Made by a program: the position numbers and the translations under genes. Positions 10,764 through 22,867 of a DNA stretch of 28,836 bases are shown here, in pieces. The DNA is from Irineochytrium annulatum. Its lineage: Eukaryota; Chytridiomycota; Chytridiomycetes; Chytridiales; Chytridiaceae. The stretch covers positions 1 through 28,836 of the forward strand of contig JADGJL010000253.1 of assembly GCA_027600665.1 (NCBI GenBank), written 5' to 3'. The notes under the pieces were generated by a model that was not told the origin of the DNA, searched no databases, and saw nothing but the letters and a program-made list of their open reading frames with translations. The stretch's first letter is position 1, and the number at the start of each line of letters is the position of its first letter.

Positions 10764-13700
10764 ATGACCGTCGGCGCGTACACGGCCGCGTTCGTGCGCG
10801 CGCTCGCGGCCGACCGCCCGCTTAAAGCGCAGGTCACAGCTCGCTTGGCAACTGGGAAGGCGTGGCAGCACGAGGACCAGCTTGTGGTTTGCATGGTGAG
10901 GACTGCGATGCGTCGGGCGTCGTCCACGCCTGGCCGGGTATCGGCTTCTGACTGACCTCCAATATTAAAAGGTGGACATCTCGGGCTACTCGAAGCTGTC
11001 GGCTGGCCTCACCTTCCTCGGGAAGATGGAGTCCGAGATCATTACGAAGACCGTTGGAGGCTACCTGAACAAAATTATTGACGTGATCGAGCTCTACGAC
11101 GGGGACATCGTCAGATTCCTTGGTGAGTAGAGTTTAGTACGTTTGCGCACCTTGGAGCTCACGCTTTGGAGCCAGGCGACGCACTTTTGGTCACTTTCTC
11201 ACCGTTCGGCGACGAGCGATTGGGTGATGCTGTCCTTCGCGCCCTTAAATGCTGCCTACACGTCGCCACCTGCTGTAAGAGTGTTGAGGTGGACATGTCG
11301 CTGGCCTTCAACTCGACAACACCGAACACTACCGCCGATTACTTCTCCGTTCAGTCCGGCACCCGGTCGACATCGCTGTATCTTCATTTCGCAATCACTG
11401 CCGGTAATATGTCTCGAGTAATTATCGGGGACCCGGCGTGGAAGCTCGATTACTGCATTCAGGGCGACGGGCTGACGTCGCTCGGTATTTTGCTTGGCAG
11501 CACAGCAAAGGGCGAGCTTGGGATCTCGGCGGACGCCGTTGAGGAGCTTCCGGATGAGTGGCGAAACGCGTTGAAATCTGTCCGGACAGGGGTTATCGCC
11601 GAGCATTCGCTGCTTAACACCTCAAGCGTTGCCTATCTTGCGGGAATGTGCTGTGGGGTTGACGCGGCGGCGGTTACGGCTATGCCTGTTGATCAGATTT
11701 CCTCATGCTTCAAGAATACATATGGCCAGCACATGCGCGACAACACAGAGAAAGGGCCGCCTTCTGTTGAAAGCGACGACTTTGCAAGGTTGTTTGTTAA
11801 TCACTCGTCCCGACGAGCATTCGAGGATATCGAAAAGCTTCGAAAAGTTAGCAGCATTTCGGGCAGGCCGCCTGCAGGTCAAAAGGATGTGGAGAGCTTT
11901 CGCACGCGTGGAAGTGTGTCCCGACGCCAAGACGCCGACGCGACAGCCGAATTTAGGACCGTCGCGACCATCTTCGTGTCCCTTTTATTCCCTTTTAATC
12001 AGGATATGGTTCAAACGATCACACTGAGCTTATTAAAAGCGCTGAAAGAGCACAAGGGAGTGTTTGTTCAGTACTCAGGTAGATGCTATGACTACGCTGG
12101 GCTTCTCCTCTTATACAAGTGTTGGATGGCGCATACTAACACTTACCACTATGGTAGCGGATGACAAGGGCCAGACGATGCTCGCAGTGTTCGGATTACC
12201 GTCGTTCTCGCATGTGAATAACTCGGATCAGTCTGTCAAGTGCGTCAAGTTTTTCATTGAGGACATGAAGAGGACTCTGGGCGGCTCGTTATTTACAGAA
12301 TATCTCGCGATCGCCATCGCGTCTGGCGAGATCCTCTTGACGAAGCTGGGCAACGACTACAGGAGTGAAATCGGCCTTCTCGGTTTGTTCTCGACTACTC
12401 CCCTTCTTTCTGGTCCACTATCCTTTCTAATTTACGATTGTAGGCGACGTGATCGTGACCGCGGCACGACTGATGACCGTTGCGCAGGAGAAAAAAGCTG
12501 TTGTCATTGACCAAGAAACTAACGATATGATTAAGCTTACGCACGCGACCACGGACCTGGGACTTGTTCACCTTAAAGGTCGCACGAGCTGCACTCACGT
12601 TTACGGCATTGAGCTAGACGGCGCCGAAACCGGTAGTGGGCGCTTTGGTTACCATCACGAACGCGAGGTTATCGGTGAACGCTTCAGTGCATGGTTGAGG
12701 GACAGGCGAAATACTGTCATAGTCGTTGAGGCTGCCAGCGGGCTCGGCAAATCGATGGTTGGGAATTTCCTTTCCGGACTCGCAAGCGATCATGGCGTAT
12801 CGGTTTGTCTGACGCAAGGTGAGAATCCGACGAGTCATTCGCTTGTCCTTGCTAGTCAATTATGAGATTTGCCATTTACTTCTGCAGGCAGCGAGATTGA
12901 GCAGTGGCGACCCTTCAGCGGCCTCCAAACGATTCTCCAGTTTGTCTTCAACAGCATTCCTGCCAGTAATCGCGCCCTCGGCGCCGTTGGCGGCATCGTG
13001 ATGATGAAATCGACGTCGGGAATTATTCGAAGCCAGTCGATCTCCAATCATTCCAGACGGCATTCGGAGACTTACCATTCATTGGCAATCGGCGGGCCTG
13101 TTGGTGGGCTAGGAGGGCACGTTTTGGCGTTCTTAGAGAGGGCGGGGGTTGACAATCAGCTAGCACCTTTGCTGGGCATGATTTCACCAAGCCTGGCCGC
13201 GACGGAAACAACGCTGACAAGCTCAATGGACCCGCTGGCAAAAATCAACCATGTGAAGTCGATGGTAGCCAAGATCGTCACCACATTCGTCCAAGAGTGT
13301 GGGGCAATTTTCATTTTTGATGATGCGCAATGGTTGGACTCGCATACGTTGGAAGTCGTTATGGGATTATCGCGCTACTGTCCAAAGGTGCGCATCCCTG
13401 CCAGCCAGTGTACTGACATGTAAATCAGATATTTATCCAAATACAGACCCGACCGCTCGAGCTCTCTGAGAACCGTATTTTAGACCAGACGTTGACCTTG
13501 CCGGACACCGCGCACCTGGTACTAAAAGGCTTCACAGAGCAGGAGGCGAACGAGATGATAGTGAGCGCAAATGGTTTTTGGTCTTGACTGACGCATCATG
13601 TTTCTGCAGGTGTCGAAACTGAGCAAATTGACCGTCCAGGTTAACGGCATCGAAAGAGACATTTTGAGGGCCATATTTTCGAGGACTGCGGGGAGCCCGC

Positions 13701-15999
13701 TCTTCCTCCAGATGATCATTGACGTCATATTCGTTAAAATCGGTTCCGACCTCGTTGTCAACAGCGATGGTATTGTGGTTCTCCGAGACGAGACCATCCG
13801 CGTAGAGACAATTTTGACGGATCTCAGCGCTGCGGTTCTCTTTCAGTTTGACCGCCTGAGCGGGGAATTTCAACGGCTTTTAAAAGCGGCTGCAATATTT
13901 GGACAGGTGTGTTAACGCTAGCAGTCCGCAAGGTTTTTCTAAAATTTCTTCAGTACTTTAACTTGCGTGACGTTCTCGACCTCGGTAACTTTGATATGGA
14001 CGAGACGGAGTGCTTGGAGATGATCAAAGAAACAGATACGTACAACTTTCTCAACTATACACTCCCCGCAACCCCGATCGCACAAGAACCCGACGCGGAC
14101 GGATGTGGCAGCGTCGACGGAGTGTCGTGCAGCTTCCGACATATTAGCATTTTAAACGCTATTTATGATTCCCTCTCGTTCGAAGAAAGGATTTCATTAA
14201 ACCTTTCTGTGGGGATAAAAATTGAGAACCTACTTAATCAGCATAATCGAGAGAGACTTCTTCCAAATCTTGAATATCATTTCTCCCGGACGCAAGAAGT
14301 CGCGAAGGTGGTAATGTACAAAGAAGAGCTCGGGTTAGTCGCTCTTTTCTGCAGATGATTTGCAAGTTATTTACTTACACTTTTTCCTTGTAAAGATTCT
14401 CGTTAGTGCGTAAATTTCAGTTCGTTGAGGGAATTCGCATTCTCGAGTCGCTCGTTTATTACGTCTCGGAGGCGAATGCCGTGGTCCTGTCTGAACTCAT
14501 CAATCCGATAACACCGCTGCAACGAGCTTGGTGGTTCGCGCGTCTATGTAGGGCCTATTCGGGAGCCAAGCGCTTTCCCAAGGAAATCGAGGCCGGAGCT
14601 ATCGCACTTAGCTACTTGCCAACGGCTCCATGGCCGGCCACGGCGAAGGATGTAAAGCTAGCCTTGCCGGCAATGAAACGGCGAGCCTACATGAACTGGT
14701 TTATTACTCGTGGGGGGAGGTCAACTCAACATTCGGCACCACGACGGGTTTGTCCTCAGCAGGATGCCGAAAATCATATCAAGTGTCAAAAAGTGATACT
14801 AAGGAGCATGATCGAGACAGCTTCGCTGAACAAAGCTTACACAAGTGATCAAATTTACTACTTGATGCTTCGCCATTTTAATCTCACTATTCGTCATAAC
14901 GACAACGACACGGAATGGTAACTTGGTCAAGCGTTACCTTGCGCTCACGACAACCTTTAGGGCGGGTGTATTACTGAGAGCGGCGTGGTTTTCGATTTTC
15001 CTGGCGCCAAAGTACCATCAATTTTTTGTGCAGCACGGAGAAGCTGTTGACGGAGGGCGGGATCACCCCGATTATCTGTTTTATAAAGCCGCAATGAAAG
15101 TCTTTTCGCCGCAGTTCTTGGAGTCCCTCCCGCTCATGTATAAATTTTTTAAAGTTGCTCAAGCTCGTGGCGATATCCCAAATGAGCACATCGCAATGGT
15201 ATTTTGCGGCGGCGTCGCGTTCAAAGTCGGTGATTTTGACTTCGTCACCGAGACCGTTACCAAGTACTGGAGAACGTCCCCAACAATAAAGGACGATCCG
15301 CTCTTTGGTTTTACAATGTCCAATGGACTTTACAGAGTAGCCCTGGCTCGCGGGGACGCTGCGGCAGTGGCAGAGTGGAAAGAGACCTTTGAATCTTGCA
15401 ACCGGGTCGCCCGAAAATTTAATTTCGGGCTAGGAATGAAGGAGTGCCTTGACGCTTGGGTGGCTGTAATCGGAGGAGACGTTTCTGGAGGGCTACAGCT
15501 CCTGGAGGACTGCGACAATATTCTTCCGCGAATGGATATGGGTGCTCAAGCGGGGGAAGTACTCTTGACGTTGCCGTTAGTTATTGCACTGTTCATCGAC
15601 CCCCTGCGGTCCAGCGCTTCAGCCAGTGTCAATGCCAGGAAATGGCAAGCCGAAGAGCGGCAGCGCCTGAAAAAAGTAATTGAGAGGTTTAAGGATTATA
15701 TGATGGAGGTCGGGAGAGTACGCCACCATACGGGACTTTACTGGTGCGGCAACCTATGTGAAAGCATGGAGCAACTTGTGGGCGGGTCTGAAAAGCGAGG
15801 CGTTAAAGTCGCTAAAAAGCATACTCGCAACAGGCGTCGAAGGGAACTTGACGGGTTTCTGGGGTACAAGGGTATTTTCAACGGAATCATGGCCAAGTAT
15901 TCGTCGTCCGACTCAGAGAAGCTGAGGTTCTCGGCCGTCGCAAGGGATATGATATTACAATTGAAGTCCCCCCTATACATAAAATGGTTAGATGCATAG
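10764..15999 (+). CDS. Soluble (type 10-like) adenylyl cyclase, gene A
   Basis: Eleven exons give 1551 residues: 10764-10895, 10972-11122, 11176-12078, 12158-12382, 12444-12818, 12888-13387, 13429-13560, 13610-13906, 13954-14333, 14396-14917, 14961-15999. Cyclase domain C1 spans about 45-260, with metal-binding Asp46 (VDISGYSK) and Asp96 (FLGDALLV), nearly the spacing of human ADCY10 (47 and 99). C2 spans about 396-482 and starts ADDKGQTML, with the substrate-site Lys399; its end reads GDVIVTAARLM, so the usual catalytic Asn is Val475 and only Arg479 remains. A STAND ATPase follows, with P-loop EAASGLGKS (566-574) and Walker B FIFDDAQW (737-744), then an Arg/sensor-like part with GSPLFLQMI. 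Residues about 906-1551 form a helical, TPR-like tail. The predicted product is cytosolic, with no signal or membrane segment. Expected product is cAMP, but see the active-site changes. The start was chosen by homology to B and D; an upstream in-frame ATG at 10662 exists. Confidence 0.9.
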
Positions 16000-16727
16000 C
16001 AGCCCGTTTTTTGTAATTATAAAAGACTCGATCTTAATTGTACTGCAATTCGTGTTACTGTGATGACCCTCCTCCCTTTGATGATTTGGGAGGATTTTGC
16101 CCACCATCCCACGACGATCGCCTTGGCATGGAAGTGTAAATCTGTACAAGCACTCAATCCACGGCCGCACACCTCCCCTCGATGACTTGCAGAACACGCT
16201 GAGCTTCACGAGCGTTTTCGTGCGGACGATAGGCCGGGACGCGCCCCCACGTGCCCGGGTCGCGTCGTCGCTTTCTCACCCGAGATCGCGTACTTGCGGA
16301 TGATCGAGAGGCGTTTTGTGCGGGATTATCGGCATGTCCTCAGGACGTGACGGGAATTGAAGGGAATAGCCTGGCGAACCTTTTTTTTACCGCAGGCATG
16401 GGCTCACCAGTGCATCTTCGCTGGTTTGAGACTTAACCTTTGTGCAAAGCGGGGCAAACCAGGGATGCGAACAGAGTCGATCACGTCGTCAGCGGTCATA
16501 TCAAGCATCTCTCTGAGGTTTTTCATGAATCTGCTTCAGATAAAATTTAATAGTCATTGTAGCTAAGAAAAATCAGGAGCAAGGCTCCTTTATATTCTCG
16601 CTATAATCAGTGATTAAATATACACTTGCTCAAGAAGTTTCGCTTTGTTCAAATAGCAGCCTACTATTCTATTACGACTCCAAAATTATTCCACAGCAAT
16701 ACAGCATGCCGCATCCAAGAAAACTTA
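16000..16727. other. Spacer between convergent cyclase genes A and B
   Basis: Both flanking genes end here, so the spacer holds their 3' untranslated ends. It contains the second copy of the decayed repeat (16279-16596). No gene, clear polyadenylation hexamer or terminator is evident. Confidence 0.6.
16279..16596 (-). repeat. Decayed dispersed repeat, copy 2
   Basis: Inverted partner of the repeat at 1715-2025, lying between the convergent cyclase genes A and B. It is not part of the cyclase gene family and is unrelated to the framing inverted repeat. It shows that a second kind of sequence has also been duplicated within this locus. Confidence 0.75.
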
Positions 16728-19700
16728 CTAAGCATCTAGCCAGTTTAGGTACAACGGCGATTTCACTCTCGAGAACTCGTCCCGTGCGAAGGACTTGCTT
16801 CTCGACCTTTCTGTCTCAGACGACGAGTATTTGGCAATGATGCCGCAGTAAATCGCCTTAACTAACTTCTGCTCGTCGAGTTCCTTCCGACGGATGCATT
16901 TAATCGTTTTGCTTGCGATATGTACCGCCCGCCTTTCATGCCCATGAAGGATTTGCCCGATGCTCTCCATCAGCGGCATGGTCCAGTAGCTGAAGCAATG
17001 GTGCATGACTGTCCCGAGGTACCTCGTGTAGGCCGTCGCACTTGCAACTACGTCTTTCAAGCGCTTCAGCTCGGCGCCCTGCCACTTGCTGGTGTGCGAG
17101 TTTGTTGATACACCGGATCGCATGGGGTCGACTATCAAGATGAAAACAAACGGCAAGGCTTGCATGACGGCCATGTCCTGGGCGGCCATATCTCGCCGGG
17201 GCATAATCTTGTCGCATTTCTCTAGTAAATCAAGCGCGGTTGACACATCCGCCTTTATGGCGGCCACCCAGGCCTCTAAGACTTCCTTCATCCCCAGCCC
17301 AAAGTTCAACATGCTGGCAACACGCTCGCGCGGTTCAAACACTTCTCGCCACTCCGCCATTGCCTGCGCGTCACCCCTCATAAGAGCGACTTTGTAGATT
17401 AATGCGGCCATCGTGAAGCTAAAGATCGGGTCGTCCTTCATCGTGGGCGAGGTTTTGAAAAAGGTCACAGTCGTGTCGTCAATGTAATCGAAATCGCCAA
17501 GGCTGAAGCTGTTGCCGCCGACAAAAACCATTGCGAGGTGCTCGCTTGCCGAGTCGCCCCGGTTCTTCGCAATCTCAAAAAATTTCAACATTAACGGGAT
17601 GCATTGCATAAAGTCGCGTGCGAAGCATTTCGAGGCGCCTTTCATGAATATGTATGCTGGGTGGTCTCGGCCATTGTCGACAGCTTCTGCACGTTTCACG
17701 AAGAATCTCTGGTACGCCGGTGCCAGAAACAAGGAGTACCAGGAAAGTTTGAAAAGCACATCTCCCCTTAAAGTTAATTAAGCATACATTTACTCCACTT
17801 CCGTTTATCTCACCATTCCAACTCGTCGTCGTTATGCAGCATCCTGAGGTTGAAGTAACGAAGCAGCAAGTAACAAACCTCGTCGTTACTGCGGGCTTTG
17901 TTTAAGCCTGCAGTCTCTGTCATGCTCCACAAGACTGCCTTCTCACAATCAATTTCATTTCCATGTTGATCTTCTGGTGAGACTCGTCGACGCGACTTTC
18001 GTTGGCCTCGCCTCCCGCCAGCGGTCAGAAACCAGTTAACGTAAGTTCGTTTTTTCATGAATAGTAGTGCTCTTGTTAATTCCTTCTCATTTTTGGGCCA
18101 CGGTGTTGTCGGCAAATAGCTTAGTGCCAGCTTCCCGGCTTCGATATCTCTCGGATACCGTTTTAGCAACCCAAGGCCCCGGCACAGTCTTGTGTGCCAC
18201 CACGCTCTTCTCAGCGGCGTTATCGGGTCGATCATTCGTGTTAAAGCCTCGCGAGATGCGTCGCCGACGTATTGCACCAGCGATTCAAGGATGCGTATGC
18301 CCTCAACGCATTCGTATTTGGCCATCAAGGAGAACCTATATGTATATAATGAGCGCATATCAAGATAGAGAGCCGAGATGCGGACTGACCCGAGCTCCTC
18401 CTTATACTTGATCACCTTTTCAACCTCTTGTGTTCGCGCAAAATGGTATTCGAGACTAGGTAGCAGGTTTTCGCGGTTGCCCTCATTGAGAAGGCCCTCG
18501 ACCATCAAACCCACCGAAAGGTTCATCGCGATTCTTTCCTCAAACGACAGCGACTCGTAAATGGCATTCAAAATGCTGATATGTCGAAAACTACACTGCA
18601 CACCGTCGGAGCTAGAGCGGCTTTCCGTGTCAAGCTCCTGAGAGGATGCAGGGGTCGGAAGGTCATAGCTAAGAAAGTTGTACGTGTCCCGCTCTTTGAT
18701 CATGTCTATGCATTCCATCTCGTCCATGTCGAAATCGCCAAGATCGAGCACGTTGCGTAGATTAAAGTACTGGTGAGATTCAGCATGTTACGATTGCTCG
18801 AAGGTTAACAAACCTGCCCGAACACCGACGCCGTCTTCAAGAGGCGCTGAAAAACTTCATCTAGGCGGTCAAACTGAAAGAGAACCGCAGCGCCGAGGTC
18901 CGTCAGGATGGTCTCTATACGGACGGAGTCATCGCGAAGGACCACCACACCGTCGTCGTTAACCACAAGTTCTCCACCGATTTTGACAAAGATGACGTCG
19001 ATGATCATTTGAAGGAAGAGTGGGCTCCCAGCAGTTTTAGCTAGAATGGCCGTAGAGATGTTTGAGTCGATTCCTTTAACGCGGACAGTTAACTTGCTTA
19101 GCTTCGACATCTGCCGGATCGTGGAGCGTTAGTTTAGCCTGAACCACCCAAATTGTGCACTCACAATCATCTCGGTCGCCTCTTGCTCCGTAAAGCCCTT
19201 CAGAATCAGGTGCGCCGTATCCGCCAAGGCCAGCGTCTGGTCGAGGATGCGGTTTTCTGAAAGCTCAAGCGGCCGCGACTGTATTTGAATGAACGACTTG
19301 AACACGTTGAGTACATGGGTTAAACCGGATGCGTCACCTTTGGACAGTGGCGGGACAATGTCATCAAGACCTCCAGCGTATGCGAGTCAAACCATTGCGC
19401 GTCATCAAATATGAAGATCGCCGCGAAGTCAAGGACAAACGTCGTCACGATCTTCGCCACCATCGACTTCACATGATTGATCTTTGCCAGCGGGTCCATC
19501 GATCTCGTCAACGCCGTCTCCGTCGCAGCCAAACTGGGCGATATCATGCCCAACAGCGGCATCAGGCGTATATCAATCCCCGCTTTTTCAAGGAATGGGA
19601 TGACATGCCCTGCCAGTCCACTGCCAGGCGCGCCGTTCAGCGAAAGACCCGTATCGGAGTGCCTTCCAGAGTAAGTTGAAAAGGACTGGCTTCGAATGAT

Positions 19701-22038
19701 CTTCGAGGTCGAATTTTTCATCATCGTGACCGCGCTAACAGCTCCTGGGTGGCGAGGTGTAGAGGGAATATTATTTAAGACAAACATCAAGATAGGCTGC
19801 AACCCGCTGAATGGTCGCCATTGCTCGATCTCGCTCCCTGCAGAAGTCAATCACAAGCTTAGTCATCTGATAGCTAGGACGGACAAATTGACGTTTTCGG
19901 ATCCTCACCTTGCGTCAGGCAAACCGGGATACCATGATCGGTCGCAAGTCCGGTAAGAAAGTTCCCTAGCATGGATTTGCCAAGCCCGCTCGCCGCCTCA
20001 ATGACGACGAGCGTCCTCCGTCTGTCGCTTATCCAGGCGCTAAAGCGTTCACCTATCACTTCGCGCTCGTGGCGGTATCCAAATCGCCCCAACCCGGCCC
20101 CTGGACCACGAGCCTCTATCCCCTCCAGCTGGAGACCGTACACTTGAGTGTCACCGGTGCGGCCCTTGAGATGGACGAGACCCAGGTCCGCCGTCGGGTG
20201 CGTGAGCTTGATTTTGTGGTTGGTTTCTTCATCGATGATGACGGCTTCCTTTTTTTGAGCGATGCTCATTAGTCGAGCCGCGGCCACAATCACATCGCCT
20301 GTCGGTTATGTGGCATTAGAGCAAGGTCATAATCAAGCTGTAAAAGGTGTTGTTTACCCAGGAGACCGATTTCGCTCCTGTAGTCATTGCCGAGTTTTGT
20401 CAACAGAATCTCGCCGGACGCGATGGCGATCGCGAGATGCTTTGCAAACAGTGAACCCCCCAGAGTCCGCTTGATGTCCTCAATAAAGAACTTGACGCAC
20501 TTTATAGACTGATCCGAGTTATTAACATGCGAGAACGACGGGAGCCCGAACACTGCTAGCATCGTCTGACCCTTATCATCAGCTGGGATAGGTAAGTGTT
20601 AATTTACAGCTTCCACACCCCATCCCATCTTCTCACCAGAGTACTGCACAAAAACGCCCTTATGCTCTTTTAGCGCTTTTAAGAAGCTTAGCATAATCGT
20701 TTGCACCAGGTCCTTCTCGAACGGAAACATAAGCGACACAAAAATCGTCGCCACGTTCCGGAACTCTGCGGCAGTCGCCGGGTTCCCCGCGTCTTGGCTG
20801 TACGACATAACGCTGCCCCTGCGTATGAAGCTGACGCTAGCTCTTCTGCCCGCGCTTACATCGGCCTGCGCACCCTGCGCTCCCTTCGCGATGACGCTGG
20901 CCCTCCTACCCACGACGACGTCGGCCTGCGATCCCTGCAATCCGTTACTGATGACTGTCGCCCTCCGTATCCCCGTCAGGCCGTCAAACCTCCGCAGGGA
21001 CGAGTGGTTTACAAACAGCCGCACGAAATCGTCGTCGGTCTCATCCTCGTCAAACCCCACGTCACTCCCGCGTCGGGTGCATACGGCAGCGTACGCGGCT
21101 TTGAAAAGAGACGAGGCCTGACCCACGGACATGTCCGCCAGCGCTGTGGCACCTACGTTACAGCAGATGCCTGCGAGAGACGCTACGGCGATGGCGTTCA
21201 GAAGCGAGTGGCCGGCCACGATCCCGGCCTTCATAGATTCCACAGCGCCGCGCCACTTATCCGGAAGCTCCTCGACGGCGTCGGACGAGATGCCCAGTTC
21301 CCCCTTCCCCGTGTTATCGAGCAGGACGCCGAGCGATCGCAGGCCGGATCCTTGGATGCAGTAGTCGAGCCTCCAGGCCGGGTCCCCAATGATGACGCGG
21401 GACATGTTGCCGGCCGTGATGGCGAAGTGCAGGTGGAGCGAGGCCGAGGGGCCCGCGACCTTGGTGGATGTGTAGTCGCCGGATGTTGTTGCAGTGGAGG
21501 TGGAGGCCAGGGACATGTCGACGTCGACGCTTTTGCAGCAGGTGGCAACGTGGAGGCAGCATTTAAGGGAGCGGAGAACGGCCTCGCCCAGGAATTCGTC
21601 GTTAACGGGTGTGAAAGTGACAAGGAGGGCATCGCCTACTCGGTCATGAGACTCCACACTAGCAGTTACGAGAGTGAAGTACCCACCAAGAAACCGGACA
21701 ATGTCGCCGCTATAGACCTCAATCACGTCAATAATCTTGTTCAGGTAGCCACCGACCGTCTTCGTAATGATCTCGGACTCCATCTTCCCCAGGACGGTGA
21801 GGCCGGCTGACAGCTTGGAGTATCCCGAGATATCAATCTTGTTCAAACAAGATCGAGAATCAGTACAACACACGATCCCTATCCTCGACCCCTTGGTCAA
21901 TCTCACCATGCAGACAACCAGCCTCTCCTCCTGCTCCCACGCCAGCCCATTTGCCAGGCACGCCGACACGCGGGCGCGCAGTCGGCGGTTCGCGGCCAGC
22001 TCGCGAACGTAGGCGGCTGTGTACGCGGTGACGCTCAT
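16728..22038 (-). CDS. Soluble (type 10-like) adenylyl cyclase, gene B
   Basis: Eleven exons give 1588 residues: 22038-21907, 21837-21687, 21635-20637, 20582-20358, 20298-19909, 19837-19338, 19296-19165, 19110-18814, 18769-18390, 18335-17814, 17766-16728. Exon sizes match gene A except exons 3 and 5. Domain order is as in A: C1 with Asp46 (here IDISGYSK) and Asp96; C2 from about 428 ending GDVIVAAARLM (Asn replaced by Val); P-loop at 603-611; Walker B FIFDDAQW at 774-781; helical tail. Exon 3 is 96 bases longer than in A because the C1-C2 linker (about 316-363) carries 20-residue tandem repeats with R-R-x-S/T sites. Intron 2 (21686-21636) is 51 nt, stop-free and in frame. The frame is open upstream to an ATG at 22230, so a 64-residue longer start is possible. 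It is the most diverged of the three intact copies. Confidence 0.9.
20831..20970 (-). repeat. 60-bp coding tandem repeat in gene B linker
   Basis: Two full 60-base units (20891-20950 and 20831-20890) and a partial one lie in frame inside exon 3. Each codes for 20 residues beginning R-R-A-T/S-V and containing QADV. With the trailing RRGS, the linker holds four R-R-x-S/T sequences. Genes A and D lack the repeat but keep a single R-K-x-S at the start of the same linker. Confidence 0.92.
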
Positions 22039-22867
22039 CGACGGGTAGGATCGGGTCGCCGGAGGGTAATGTAGTTCTTGTTCCAGCGAGGGCAATCTGT
22101 AAATCCCGCCAGGCGCGTATATCCCTCCGCCTCCGAACCGCTTGGGGCCTAGAATTCGATGGCACCTACCGATTCGCGCAACCGGATGGCGAGGCGGTGA
22201 CCCCACCCATCCGTAAGTCTGGGTCTCCATTCAACTATACCCGATCGATCAGCAGGAACCGTTTGGATGAGAGGAGGAGTTGGGGTGGTTATGTCGGTGG
22301 CCGGCTGCGGGACATAGTCGCTGATGAGCGTGTTGGACGGCCGAAGTTGGGCTAGCCTTTTTCACAGGTTCAGGATGGGCTGGCTATACCTGTGACCATT
22401 GGCGGCTATACCTGTGACCATTGGCGGCAGGGACTAGCGTGGTCAATGAACTTCTTACTTGAGGCGTTAGTAAAGGCTCGTCGTGGAGACAGGGTGCGAT
22501 CCCGAGAGGGCCGGTGGTCAAGATTTTGGACAGGACGAGAGCCAGGCCAACGCTGATATTGATACTATGCTGTCGCTTGCTCTGTCGACCTCTGTGGAGG
22601 GCCTAATCGAGGATGCTGAGCCGGTCACGGCTGCGATGCCTTGAGGGAACGTCAGGGCGACACGATGGTTAATGCAACGAAACTCGACATTCCATCGTTG
22701 TATTGCGGGAAGTTGCCGTTGTGAAGAGGGCAGTAACTCCTTGTCGTGGCCCCGTCTACCCACTGAGCAACTGCATAAAGCAACATCCGCAAGCAACGGC
22801 AACGGTGGCGCGAGGTATAATTTATGAGCAAGGTTGCTTGGTAAATATATACGAAAGGAAAATAGTG
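22039..22867. other. Spacer between genes B and D
   Basis: This contains the promoter side of gene B and the 3' flank of gene D. Plus-strand codons 22471-22643 are open and protein-like at the end (EGLIEDAEPVTAAMP then TGA), possibly a gene-tail relic that I cannot name. A 22-bp perfect direct repeat lies within. Upstream of B's chosen start the frame stays open to 22230. Confidence 0.5.
22382..22425 (+). repeat. 22-bp perfect direct repeat, two copies
   Basis: Two head-to-tail copies (22382-22403 and 22404-22425) begin GGCTATACCTGTG. They lie upstream of gene B. This could be a simple slippage duplication or a paired binding site. Confidence 0.9.

Noticed and set aside
16430..16520. Kinase-like HPWF motif in the reverse reading of the dispersed repeat.
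   Set aside because: Only four residues fit, surrounding frames are broken, and no other kinase motif is present.
20701..21810. Long 369-codon plus-strand open frame.
   Set aside because: It lies antisense to exons 2-3 of cyclase gene B, which has clear domain motifs; GC-rich coding DNA commonly leaves an open antisense frame.
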